Positions 9,021 through 16,435 of a stretch of 64,000 nucleotides of DNA are shown here, piece after piece. The position numbers and the translations under genes are program-made. Each line of letters opens with the position of its first letter. The first letter of the stretch is position 1. Under the pieces are notes generated by a model. The model made no database searches and was not told the DNA's origin. It saw only the letters and a program-made list of their open reading frames with translations. The stretch is taken from assembly GCF_001187905.1 (NCBI RefSeq), contig NZ_LGIS01000012.1, positions 62,001 to 126,000 on the forward strand, written 5' to 3'. The stretch comes from Pantoea sp. RIT-PI-b (lineage in GTDB: Bacteria; Pseudomonadota; Gammaproteobacteria; Enterobacterales; Enterobacteriaceae).

Positions 9021-9146
9021 TTCTGCCTTCATACTTCAAGTTGCAGGTGCGTTGGCTGCGTGGATTCGCCCCGGTCACTTACTGATGTAAGCTCCCGGGG
9101 ACTTATCCACTTGCCGCCTTCCTGCAACTTGAATTATTTGGCAGAA
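9021..9146. repeat. ERIC (IRU) element, full length
   Basis: 126-bp imperfect palindrome bounded by TTCTGCC and GGCAGAA, with arms CTTCAAGTTGCAGG and CCTGCAACTTGAA and a centre GATGTAAGCTCCCGGGG matching the ERIC1R primer region. It begins immediately after the stop codon of the second glycosyltransferase. ERICs are non-autonomous MITE-like elements of Enterobacterales that are transcribed with their neighbours and form long hairpins. Confidence 0.93.
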
Positions 9147-9464
9147 CCGTAATCAGTGGCAACAACTTACCGTTGCCACTCCTTTTCATTATCTCCACAC
9201 CTTTCCACTTCCTCCGCTGCTTTCTCCAACTTCTGGTTTACTCCTTCTTGCACTCCTCCCGCGTCTCATGTCAAATAGCGCCCCAGGCAATCGATTGCGC
9301 GCAAGTTTCGTGCATTTTCTGCCCTTAAAAACATCAGGGTGCGTGAATTTAATCCATTAAAACGTCATCCTTTGCGTTACGGCGGCGCTACAGAGCCCGC
9401 GCCATGATTGGCAGCCATCGTTCTGGCTGCATTTTTGTTCAAGCTTGAATGTGTGGAGAGACAG
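9147..9464. other. Intergenic region upstream of sdaC
   Basis: About 320 bases between the ERIC and sdaC with no convincing coding sequence; it must hold the sdaC promoter. A reading frame running into sdaC in frame upstream of its ATG is not preferred, because the SdaC family starts at MDNSQTST-like sequence. Confidence 0.5.
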
Positions 9465-10754
9465 ATGGACAACTCACAAACCAGTACGCTTAGTACCGTT
9501 GAAACAGCGGCTAAGGGCTGGCGCAAGAGTGATACCGTGTGGATGTTGGGTCTATACGGTACGGCGATTGGTGCGGGTGTACTTTTTTTACCGATCAATG
9601 CCGGTGCAGGCGGACTGGTCCCGCTGATTATCATGGCGATTCTTGCCTTCCCCATGACCTATTACGCGCACCGTGCGCTGACGCGCTTTGTGCTCTCCGG
9701 GAAAAATCCCGGTGAAGACATTACCGAAGTGGTGGAAGAGCACTTTGGTGTCGGTGCCGGCAAGATCATCACCTTGCTCTACTTCTTTGCTATCTATCCC
9801 ATCCTCCTGATGTACAGCGTGGCGATCACCAACACCGTCGATAGTTTTATCGTGCACCAGTTGGGCCTGGTTTCGCCGCCGCGCGCATTGCTGTCGCTGA
9901 TTTTGATTATTGGCATGATGACGGTGGTGCGCTTTGGCGAGCAGATGATTGTCAAAGCGATGAGCGTGCTGGTGTTCCCGTTTGTCGCGGTGCTGATGCT
10001 GCTGGCGGCTTATCTCGTGCCGCACTGGCATGGCGCGGCGCTGGAAACCTTGTCGCTGAGCCAGAGCGTGAGCGGTCACGGCATCTTAATGACGCTGTGG
10101 CTGGCGATTCCGGTGATGGTCTTCTCCTTTAACCACTCGCCGATCATCTCGTCATTTGCGGTTGCCAAGCGCGATGAATATGGCGCGGGCGCTGAGAAAA
10201 AGTGTTCACGTATTCTCGCCAACGCGCATTTGCTGATGGTGGTGACGGTGATGTTTTTCGTGTTCAGCTGCGTGCTGAGTCTCTCGCCAGCCGATTTGCA
10301 GGCGGCGAAAGATCAGAACATCACCATTCTCTCCTATTTAGCCAACCACTTTAATGTGCCGATGATTGCCTGGATGGGACCGATTGTGGCGATGGTGGCG
10401 ATCACCAAATCATTCCTCGGCCACTATCTTGGCGCGCGTGAAGGTTTCAACGGCATCGTGGTGAAATCCCTGCGCAGCCGCGGAAAAACCGTGACGCCGC
10501 AGCGTCTGAATCGACTGACTACCGGCTTTATGCTGCTGACAACCTGGCTGGTGGCGACGCTGAATCCGAGCATTCTGGGGATGATTGAAACGCTGGGCGG
10601 GCCGATCATTGCGATGATTCTGTTCCTGATGCCGATGTACGCCATTCAGAGAGTGCCGGCGATGCGTCAGTACAGCGGTAAGATCAGTAACGTATTTGTG
10701 GTGATGATTGGCGTGCTGGCGATTTCTTCTATCGCCTATTCATTGGTGAATTAA
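9465..10754 (+). CDS. sdaC: Serine:H+ symporter SdaC
   Basis: Inner-membrane serine transporter of the hydroxy/aromatic amino acid permease family, 429 residues, the same length as E. coli SdaC. It has 11 or so membrane spans and near-identical blocks such as GLYGTAIGAGVLFLPINAG, PGEDITEVVEEHFG, MVFSFNHSPIISSFAVAKR and SFLGHYLGAREGFNG; these match SdaC rather than TdcC. The ATG at 9465 has GGAGAG nearby and fits the family N-terminus. In E. coli it is cotranscribed with serine deaminase sdaB; here no deaminase follows, and a 24-base perfect palindrome ends the unit. Confidence 0.95.
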   Translation: MDNSQTSTLSTVETAAKGWRKSDTVWMLGLYGTAIGAGVLFLPINAGAGGLVPLIIMAILAFPMTYYAHRALTRFVLSGKNPGEDITEVVEEHFGVGAGKIITLLYFFAIYPILLMYSVAITNTVDSFIVHQLGLVSPPRALLSLILIIGMMTVVRFGEQMIVKAMSVLVFPFVAVLMLLAAYLVPHWHGAALETLSLSQSVSGHGILMTLWLAIPVMVFSFNHSPIISSFAVAKRDEYGAGAEKKCSRILANAHLLMVVTVMFFVFSCVLSLSPADLQAAKDQNITILSYLANHFNVPMIAWMGPIVAMVAITKSFLGHYLGAREGFNGIVVKSLRSRGKTVTPQRLNRLTTGFMLLTTWLVATLNPSILGMIETLGGPIIAMILFLMPMYAIQRVPAMRQYSGKISNVFVVMIGVLAISSIAYSLVN

Positions 10755-10768
10755 TCATCGTCATCAAC

Positions 10769-10792
10769 AAGGTGCGCATTAATGCGCACCTT
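10769..10792. terminator. 24-base perfect palindrome downstream of sdaC
   Basis: Halves AAGGTGCGCATT and AATGCGCACCTT form a perfect palindrome, followed by TTACGATTTTG. It can act as a weak bidirectional terminator between sdaC and the convergent chemoreceptor gene. It also belongs to the GGTGCGCAT..ATGCGCACC palindrome family seen at 12663 and 16408. Confidence 0.6.
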
Positions 10793-10804
10793 ACGATTTT
10801 GTAG

Positions 10805-10824
10805 GGTCGCCATTTATGGCGACC
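10805..10824. repeat. REP-like palindrome, GGTCGCCAT type
   Basis: Perfect palindrome GGTCGCCATTTATGGCGACC preceded by GTAG. The same head and stem recur at 12638, 16022, 23839 and at both ends of the two 435-bp elements. It equals the sequence expected of an unoccupied target of that element. Confidence 0.8.
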
Positions 10825-10833
10825 TGGCAAACA

Positions 10834-12390
10834 TTACACCGCAGCCGTTTTAAACACGCTCATTGATTGTGCCAGGCGATCCGCCTGTTCCTGCAACGCC
10901 TGCGAAGCCGCTGAGGCTTCCTGCACCAACGCGGCGTTCTGCTGCGTTACTGCTTCCATCTGCGTAATCGCCGAATTAATCTCGCTAATTCCGCTGCTCT
11001 GTTCGCTGCTGGCGATGGTGATTTCGCTCATGATATCCGCCACGCTTTTCACGCTATTGACCACTTCGCCAATGGTGGAACCCGCGTGCGTTACCAGACG
11101 GCTGCCTTCGTCGACCTGCGCCACCGAATCCTCAATCAACACCTTGATCTCTTTCGCTGCAGAAGCCGAACGTGCCGCCAGATTGCGCACTTCGGTTGCC
11201 ACCACGGCAAAACCGCGGCCCTGTTCGCCGGCGCGCGCCGCCTCAACGGCCGCATTAAGAGACAGAATATTGGTTTGGAAGGCAATGGAGTCGATCACGC
11301 TGATAATATCGACGATCTTCTTTGATGAGAGCGTAATGGCTTCCATCTTCTCGATCACCTGCTCCATCACCACGCCGCCCTGTTTCGCCACGTTAGAGGT
11401 ATTAGCGACCAACTGATTGGCTTCACGCGCATTCTCGGCGTTATGTTTGACGGTGGCGGTCATCTGCTCCATCGCCGATGCGGTCTCTTCCAGCGAGCTG
11501 GCTTGCTGTTCGGTACGGGAAGAGAGATCGATGTTGCCACTGGAGATCTGATTCGACGCCACGGCGATGGTATCGGAGCCCGCGCGCACATCGGAAACGA
11601 TGGTCAGCAGATTGTCATTCATCGCCTGCAGCGCCTGCATCAGCACGGCGGTTTCATCTTTGCCGGTAATCTCAATGTGTGAACTCAGGTCGCCCGCGGC
11701 CACTTTCCCGGCGATTTCCACCGCTTCGTTGAGTGGGTGCACAATTGAGCGCGTCAGCATAAAGCCCAGCACGATGGCCGCCGCAATGGCGATAGCGGAG
11801 AAGATCAGCGTCATTTCAATCGCCGATGAGCCGTTATCGATAATTTTGGCGCCTTCCTGCTCCAGCTGTTGTGACTGTGAGTCGGCAAACGCCACGGCGT
11901 TCGCGAGGAAAGCGTTTTGCGTATCGGTAATGGATTTCAGCACAAAGGTGCTGGCCGCTTCGGCATCGCCGGCACGCACCAGCGCAATCAGCTGGTTTTT
12001 TTCCGCTTCAAACTTGTCACTGGCGGCAAGCAGTCCGGCAATTTTCTTTTTACCCACCTCAGTCACCTGCAGCGCTTTGATTTTATTCATCGCGTTATTG
12101 GTGTGTTCGGTGGCTTCCGCTAATTGCTGATAGCGCTTCTCGTTATATTGCGGACGCGTGGTATCAATCACGATGCCGCGTAGATATTTAATTTGATCGT
12201 TAACGCCATCGCGCACGTCAAAGCCCAGGCGCACTTTTACATAGCGATCTTCCACGATCGACGTGATGCCGGTTTTGATGTTGTTAATTTTGGTAATGGA
12301 TGTCACGCCAACAATCACCAGCAGTGCCACCACTAAACCAAAGGCGATGCCCAGACGGACGCCGACCTTCATATTCTTTAAGCTCAACAT
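10834..12390 (-). CDS. Methyl-accepting chemotaxis protein
   Basis: Chemoreceptor of 518 residues. It has a membrane span at about 11-31, a periplasmic four-helix-bundle sensor (4HB_MCP type) to about 185, a second span (LIFSAIAIAAAIVLGFML), a HAMP domain (EIAGKVAAGDLSSHIEI) and a long coiled-coil signalling domain. The kinase-control tip reads NAAVEAARAGEQGRGFAVVATE within an intact MCP signature. The C-terminus lacks the NWETF CheR/CheB tether, so it is probably a low-abundance receptor. The ATG at 12390 follows GGGGAGA; an in-frame ATG 21 bases upstream lacks such a site. A sigma-28 promoter lies about 145 bases upstream. The ligand is unknown. Confidence 0.93.
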   Translation of the reverse strand: MLSLKNMKVGVRLGIAFGLVVALLVIVGVTSITKINNIKTGITSIVEDRYVKVRLGFDVRDGVNDQIKYLRGIVIDTTRPQYNEKRYQQLAEATEHTNNAMNKIKALQVTEVGKKKIAGLLAASDKFEAEKNQLIALVRAGDAEAASTFVLKSITDTQNAFLANAVAFADSQSQQLEQEGAKIIDNGSSAIEMTLIFSAIAIAAAIVLGFMLTRSIVHPLNEAVEIAGKVAAGDLSSHIEITGKDETAVLMQALQAMNDNLLTIVSDVRAGSDTIAVASNQISSGNIDLSSRTEQQASSLEETASAMEQMTATVKHNAENAREANQLVANTSNVAKQGGVVMEQVIEKMEAITLSSKKIVDIISVIDSIAFQTNILSLNAAVEAARAGEQGRGFAVVATEVRNLAARSASAAKEIKVLIEDSVAQVDEGSRLVTHAGSTIGEVVNSVKSVADIMSEITIASSEQSSGISEINSAITQMEAVTQQNAALVQEASAASQALQEQADRLAQSMSVFKTAAV

Positions 12391-12535
12391 TGGATCTCCC
12401 CGTAATGCCAAAAATTGATGTTATCAAGACGGAAAAGCAGGCAAGACGCCCGCAGCAGGTTGATGTTTTTTAAGGTGAAAAAAGTTACGCAGCGTGACAA
12501 AACTGGTATGGCAGCACCGGCGCAAGCGCTATCAG

Positions 12536-12562
12536 TTATCGGTTGTTAATGTTTTAACTTTA
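12536..12562 (-). promoter_or_regulatory. Sigma-28 (FliA) promoter of the chemoreceptor gene
   Basis: On the minus strand: TAAA, a 15-base spacer, then ACCGATAA. The enterobacterial FliA consensus is TAAA-N15-GCCGATAA, so only one base of the -10 differs. It faces the chemoreceptor gene and puts it in the late flagellar regulon. Confidence 0.8.
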
Positions 12563-12637
12563 ATTTTTTAGAGGTGCGTCACAGTTTGGTGAATGGCGAT
12601 GACGTTGATTTTTGGCTGGGCGGGGAGAGGTGTATCT

Positions 12638-12682
12638 GGTCGCCATGAATGGCGATTCGTAGGGTGCGCATTTCTGCGCACC
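12638..12682. repeat. Two adjacent REP-like palindromes
   Basis: GGTCGCCATGAATGGCGATT (one arm decayed) is followed after CGTAG by GGTGCGCATTTCTGCGCACC. Both palindrome classes of the window occur side by side here, in the gap between the chemoreceptor gene and cheV. Confidence 0.75.
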
Positions 12683-12697
12683 GGGATAACGATGGCA

Positions 12698-13663
12698 TTA
12701 ACGCGGTTTTTTCAGTACGCCGTGAATTACGCTGGAGAGTTCGTTAATTTCGAATTTCGCCACGTAACCATCGGCACCGACTTTGCGCACGTGATCTTCG
12801 TTGGCGCTGCCGGAGAGCGATGAGTGGATCACCACCGGAATCTGGCGCAGGTTGTTATCGCGCTTGATATTGCGCGTCAGGGTAAAGCCGTCCATCTCCG
12901 GCATTTCCAGATCGGTCAGCACCAGCGCGATCTTGTCGTGAATCGACTCGCCGTTGGCCGCGGCTTCTTTCTGCATCTCGTTAATCTTGATCCAGGCTTC
13001 CAGACCGGTGTTGTGCATGATGGCCGGAATGCCCATGCTCTTCAGGCCCTGTTCCAGCAGCTGACGCGCGACTTTAGAATCTTCCGCCACAATTGCCACC
13101 TGGCCCGGCTTCAGATTGAAGTTTTTGGCGGTTTCTGCGCTTGGCTCAACGCCGCGCACCGAGGGAATGATGTCATACAGAATCTGCTCAACGTCCAGCA
13201 CCATCGCCAGATTGTTACTCTGGCCGTCGGTATCGAGGCAGGCGATGCTGGTAATATTGCGGCTACCGATGCCCGCTTCCGCGGTATGTACCTGGCTCCA
13301 GTCGAGACGCACAATGTTCTCCACCGACTCCACCGCAAACGCCTGCGTACTGCGCGCATATTCGGTTACCAGCAGTAGATTAAGGCCGGTTTCCGGTTTG
13401 CAGCCGGTGACGGCGGGCAGATCGATAACCGGAATAAACTGTCCGCGAATGCTCGCCATGCCAAGCAGCGGCGATTGCATACCGGCAGCGCGGGTGATGG
13501 TCGGCATCGGCACGATTTCACGCAGTTTAAACACGTTGATGCCGTAGAGCTCAGATTTGCCTTTCAGCTGATCGGAACCCAGGCGGAACAACAGCAGTTC
13601 GAATTTATTGGAAAGCGCAAGGTTAGCGCGTTCATCGATCTCTTTCTGAAAATTATCCATCAT
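12698..13663 (-). CDS. cheV: Chemotaxis protein CheV
   Basis: Coupling protein of 321 residues joining a CheW-like domain (about residues 15-165; FELLLFRLGSD, INVFKLREIVPMP) to a CheY-like receiver (about 180-315; phosphoacceptor in LVLTDLEMPEMDGFTL, conserved Lys in GYVAKFEINEL). It links receptors to CheA and, when phosphorylated, takes part in adaptation. CheV is absent from E. coli K-12 but present in Salmonella and Erwiniaceae. Two ATGs stand next to each other (13663 and 13660); GAGG sits just before the first. A sigma-28 promoter lies 57 bases upstream. Confidence 0.95.
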   Translation of the reverse strand: MMDNFQKEIDERANLALSNKFELLLFRLGSDQLKGKSELYGINVFKLREIVPMPTITRAAGMQSPLLGMASIRGQFIPVIDLPAVTGCKPETGLNLLLVTEYARSTQAFAVESVENIVRLDWSQVHTAEAGIGSRNITSIACLDTDGQSNNLAMVLDVEQILYDIIPSVRGVEPSAETAKNFNLKPGQVAIVAEDSKVARQLLEQGLKSMGIPAIMHNTGLEAWIKINEMQKEAAANGESIHDKIALVLTDLEMPEMDGFTLTRNIKRDNNLRQIPVVIHSSLSGSANEDHVRKVGADGYVAKFEINELSSVIHGVLKKPR

Positions 13664-13719
13664 GGCCTCGGGGCAGATCTGGGCTGGGAAAAGGGCAGGG
13701 CAAAATCGCCATGATTAAC

Positions 13720-13746
13720 TTATCGGCAGCAGAGAAAAAAAATGAA
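13720..13746 (-). promoter_or_regulatory. Sigma-28 (FliA) promoter of cheV
   Basis: On the minus strand: TTCA, a 15-base T-rich spacer, then a perfect GCCGATAA -10 element. The spacing is the consensus one; the -35 differs at two of four positions. It points into cheV. Confidence 0.75.
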
Positions 13747-13766
13747 GGGAGATAACGGAAATTTTA

Positions 13767-13790
13767 GCGTGAGAGCGATCGCCCTCACGC
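13767..13790 (-). terminator. Terminator of dbpA
   Basis: On the minus strand the palindrome arms GCGTGAGG and CTCTCACGC around GCGATCGC are followed by TAAAATTTC, ten bases after the dbpA stop codon. Confidence 0.7.
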
Positions 13791-13799
13791 GAGAGTCGA

Positions 13800-15179
13800 T
13801 TACTTCAGCAGGATGGCGCGTACGCTTTTGCCTTTGATCTTGCCCTCTTTCAGCTTGATCAGGGCTTTCTTCGCCTGCGCGGCGTCGATGGCGACGTAAG
13901 CGTGCGTGGCCGTCATATCGATCTTGCCGATCTGGTCGCCACTGAAACCGGCTTCACCGGTGAGCGCGCCGAGGATATCGCCCGGACGGATTTTGGCTTT
14001 GCGGCCGCCATCAATGCACAGCGTCATTTTGGTCGCCGGCAGCGACTTCGCGCTGGTGCCTTTCAGCGTGCTGGAGGAGACCCAGTTGAGCTTCTGCTGC
14101 AGATACTCTTCCAGCGCATTGGCGCGCACCATTTCGTCTGGGGCGACAAAGCTCACCGCCAGACCTTTCTCACCGGCGCGACCGGTACGGCCGATGCGGT
14201 GAATGTGCACTTCCGGATCCCACGCCAGCTGAAAGTTCACCACCAGCGCCAGCGATTTGATATCCAGGCCGCGTGCCGCCACATCGGTGGCGATCAACAC
14301 ACGGATGCTGCCGTTGGCGAAGCGAATCAGCACGCGCTCGCGATCGCGTTGTTCCAGATCGCCATGCAGGGCTAACGCACTGATATCCCGTTCGTTCAGC
14401 GCGGCGGCCACGTCGTCACATTCGCGTTTGGTGTTGCAGAACACCACGCAAGAGGCCGGTTGCTGCTGGCTGAGCAGGGCACCGAGCAGGCTGTGACGCT
14501 CTTTGGCGCTGGCTTCAATAAACTGCTGCTCGATGGTCGGTAATTCAGTTTTATCTTCGGTGGCAACCGCCAGCGCATCACGCTGAAAACGCTGGCTGAG
14601 GCTGGCGATGGTGTCCGGCCAGGTAGCAGAGAACAGCAGCGTCTGGCGCGTCTCTGGCGTAAAGCCAATGATTGCTTCCATATCGTCGCGGAAGCCCATC
14701 TCCAGCATGCGATCCGCTTCATCCAGCACCAGCGTTTGCAGCTGGCTAAGATCGAGGTTGTCGCGCTTGAGGTGATCGAGCAAACGACCCGGCGTGCCGA
14801 CCACGATGTGCGGTGCATGCACCAGTGAATCTCGCTGCGCGCTCATCGGTTGGCCACCGCACAGCGTCAGAATTTTGATATTGCGGGTAAAGCGCGCCAG
14901 CTGGCGCAGCACATTGCTGACCTGATCGGCCAGTTCGCGCGTTGGGCACAGAATCAGCGCCTGCGTATGGAACTGGCTGTTATCAATACGGTTCAGCAAA
15001 CCCACGCCAAACGCGGCGGTTTTGCCACTGCCGGTTTTTGCCTGCGCACGCACGTCGCGCCCTTCCAGAATAGCGGGCAGGGAAGCGGCCTGAATCGGCG
15101 TCATGGCGTCGAAACCCATCTCGCGCAGGTTATCGAGTTGGCTGGCAGGCAGTTGCGTCAGGGTAGAAAAAGCAGTCAC
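13800..15179 (-). CDS. dbpA: ATP-dependent RNA helicase DbpA
   Basis: DEAD-box helicase of 459 residues that acts late in 50S subunit assembly by binding 23S rRNA hairpin 92. Motifs in order: Q-motif region (FDAMTPIQAASLPAIL), Walker A AKTGSGKT, PTREL, GTPGR, DEAD, SAT, RGLDI, HRIGRTGRAG, then a C-terminal RNA-recognition fold that gives rRNA specificity (IRPGDILGALTGEAG). The start is taken as GTG at 15179 because VTAFSTLTQLPASQL matches the E. coli N-terminus and gives 459 residues against 457; the frame stays open for 42 more codons upstream, but that stretch is not helicase-like. Confidence 0.95.
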   Translation of the reverse strand: MTAFSTLTQLPASQLDNLREMGFDAMTPIQAASLPAILEGRDVRAQAKTGSGKTAAFGVGLLNRIDNSQFHTQALILCPTRELADQVSNVLRQLARFTRNIKILTLCGGQPMSAQRDSLVHAPHIVVGTPGRLLDHLKRDNLDLSQLQTLVLDEADRMLEMGFRDDMEAIIGFTPETRQTLLFSATWPDTIASLSQRFQRDALAVATEDKTELPTIEQQFIEASAKERHSLLGALLSQQQPASCVVFCNTKRECDDVAAALNERDISALALHGDLEQRDRERVLIRFANGSIRVLIATDVAARGLDIKSLALVVNFQLAWDPEVHIHRIGRTGRAGEKGLAVSFVAPDEMVRANALEEYLQQKLNWVSSSTLKGTSAKSLPATKMTLCIDGGRKAKIRPGDILGALTGEAGFSGDQIGKIDMTATHAYVAIDAAQAKKALIKLKEGKIKGKSVRAILLK

Positions 15180-15552
15180 GGGAATGTCTCTAATTGCGGG
15201 TAGGATTGCGGCGGTCAGTCTGGCAGAAAGGGCCGGGATCGGCAATGGCAAAAGCGTGGTTGGTTTAGGCGTGAAATCAGTTAGCCATGCGATCGTTTTG
15301 TTCATTTTATCAGCGAGAACTATCGCATAGTTCTAATGCTTTTCCGGTTGCTTTTACGCTAGCGCGTTGCGGGAAAAACAGACATCTTTAATGAAAAGGT
15401 GGGATTACCCTTGATAAATAAGCCTTATCGCATCTTTTTGTCGCCTTTTAGCGGGGGTTACGCTTATGTGTCGCTCCGGTTGGGTAAAATTCTGATTAAA
15501 AAACACCGTCGATTTGCTTTATATTTAGCGCGCCATTTGGCTAATTATAAAG
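15180..15552. other. Intergenic region upstream of dbpA
   Basis: About 370 AT-rich bases between dbpA and the ERIC remnant. A rightward frame of about 70 codons exists but its product resembles nothing I recognise and it runs into the ERIC remnant. The dbpA promoter must lie here; I see no clear boxes. Confidence 0.45.
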
Positions 15553-15630
15553 TACCCGAAATAATTCATGATGCAGGAAGGCGGCAAACCAGAGCAGCCA
15601 ACGCACCTGCAGCGTGAAGGAGGAAGGGTA
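15553..15630. repeat. Internally deleted ERIC element
   Basis: Both ERIC ends are present (TACCCGAAATAATTCATGAT, GCAGGAAGGCGGCAA on the left; CAGCCAACGCACCTGCAG and GAAGGGTA on the right) but about 50 bases of the centre are missing, leaving 78 bp instead of 126. It lies just ahead of the AriR-like gene and can still fold into a short hairpin in that gene's leader. Confidence 0.8.
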
Positions 15631-15648
15631 AATTCAGAGGTCATTTCA

Positions 15649-15846
15649 TTGAGTCATCATGTCCAGGGACAAAACGAAGACATTCTGAAGATCGTCGGCC
15701 GCGCCGTGTTAACGCTGCATCTGCATGGGGAAACTTTGTCATCGGATAAAGTCAGCTCCATGATTGCCTGTTACGCGGAAGAAGAGCCTGTCAGCGACGA
15801 TGAAAACCAGCGGCTGTATGCACTGGCGATTCAGATGCTTTCGTAA
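15649..15846 (+). CDS. AriR/YmgB-like small regulatory protein
   Basis: Small soluble protein of about 65 residues from a proposed TTG start. The segment EDILKIVGRAVLTLHLHGE..SSDKVSSMIACYAEEEPVSDDE..LYALAIQML resembles the YmgB/AriR family (E. coli: EEESAVLGQAVTNLMLSGD...), small Hha-fold proteins linked to the Rcs phosphorelay, biofilm and acid resistance. The TTG at 15649 has AGAGG 7 bases upstream. The same frame is open farther back from an ATG at 15568, but that would begin inside the ERIC remnant and encode ERIC sequence, so it is not preferred. A good terminator follows. Family assignment is by eye and moderate. Confidence 0.6.
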   Translation: MSHHVQGQNEDILKIVGRAVLTLHLHGETLSSDKVSSMIACYAEEEPVSDDENQRLYALAIQMLS

Positions 15847-15896
15847 ATCCAGCACTCATCGGGTGTGCGCATGCCGCCCTTTTTATGTCGTACGTA

Positions 15897-15920
15897 AAGC
15901 CTCCTTGCGGAGGCTTTTTT
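15897..15920 (+). terminator. Intrinsic terminator of the AriR-like gene
   Basis: Stem AAGCCTCC / GGAGGCTT with a TTGC loop followed by a run of T. Clear rho-independent terminator for the rightward gene. Confidence 0.9.
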
Positions 15921-15958
15921 GTTTATGGCGTCAATATGATTCGCGCATTGATTGGGAC

Positions 15959-16393
15959 GGTCGCCATAAATGGCGTAATGCTCGTCAGTTAAGCAGCGCA
16001 CTGGTTCAGTTGGGGTTCCCTGGTCGCCATGAATGGCGACCCTACAGGCGTTATAGCGATGACGAGTCAGTAAGACGCATTGATGCTGCAGCGTGGGGTT
16101 GAGGCGACATCCCAGCCCGCTGAGCGAAAGAGGGATTTCAGGGCGAGCCGCAGGGATGCGGCGAGAGGCGGCGCTGAGCAGGAGCGAATCGCCGCCGGTC
16201 CATCAGGAATCGTGAAGGAGTGAAGGTATCGCGAAGCGGCGGGATGGGCTGACGCAGGGCCCGGGAGTGAAGAGGGCGTGGCCAGACGCCCTCTTCTCGG
16301 TCGCCGCACGACGTAGATGAAACTGCCTCAGCCGATGGCGAACGAAAGTCGCTCAGCGCTTAACTGATCGGCATTACGCCATAAATGGCAACC
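15959..16393. repeat. 435-bp dispersed element, copy A
   Basis: Ungapped match over its whole 435 bases to the segment at 54643-55077, with about 21 differences (about 95% identity). After a GGTCGCCATAAATGGC palindrome it begins GTAATGC-5nt-AGTTAAGC and ends with the inverted copy GCTTAACT-5nt-GCATTAC, followed by CGCCATAAATGGC again. It carries an inner GGTCGCCAT..ATGGCGACC palindrome at 16022-16041 and a strong hairpin GAGGGCGTGGC / CAGACGCCCTC near 16271. The two copies share an 80-codon minus-strand frame, but most base changes within it alter the residue, so it is probably not coding. No transposase is present. It sits between converging genes. Confidence 0.85.
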
Positions 16394-16407
16394 CTACAAC
16401 AGCGGAG

Positions 16408-16427
16408 GGTGCGCATTCATGCGCACC
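16408..16427. repeat. REP-like palindrome, GGTGCGCAT type
   Basis: GGTGCGCATTCATGCGCACC, just downstream of the amidohydrolase gene and next to the right end of the 435-bp element. Same class as at 10769 and 12663; may also act as a 3'-end hairpin for the leftward gene. Confidence 0.7.
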
Positions 16428-16435
16428 TGAGAACA

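Noticed and set aside
15399..15617. 72-codon frame ahead of the AriR-like gene
   Set aside because: Runs into the ERIC remnant, no recognisable product, weak start.
16067..16309. 80-codon minus-strand frame inside the 435-bp element, also open in the other copy (54751-54993)
   Set aside because: About eight residues differ between copies, mostly non-conservative (Tyr to Cys, Trp to Arg, Lys to Glu), so the base changes do not avoid altering the protein; the product is low-complexity and Arg/Ser/Pro-rich.
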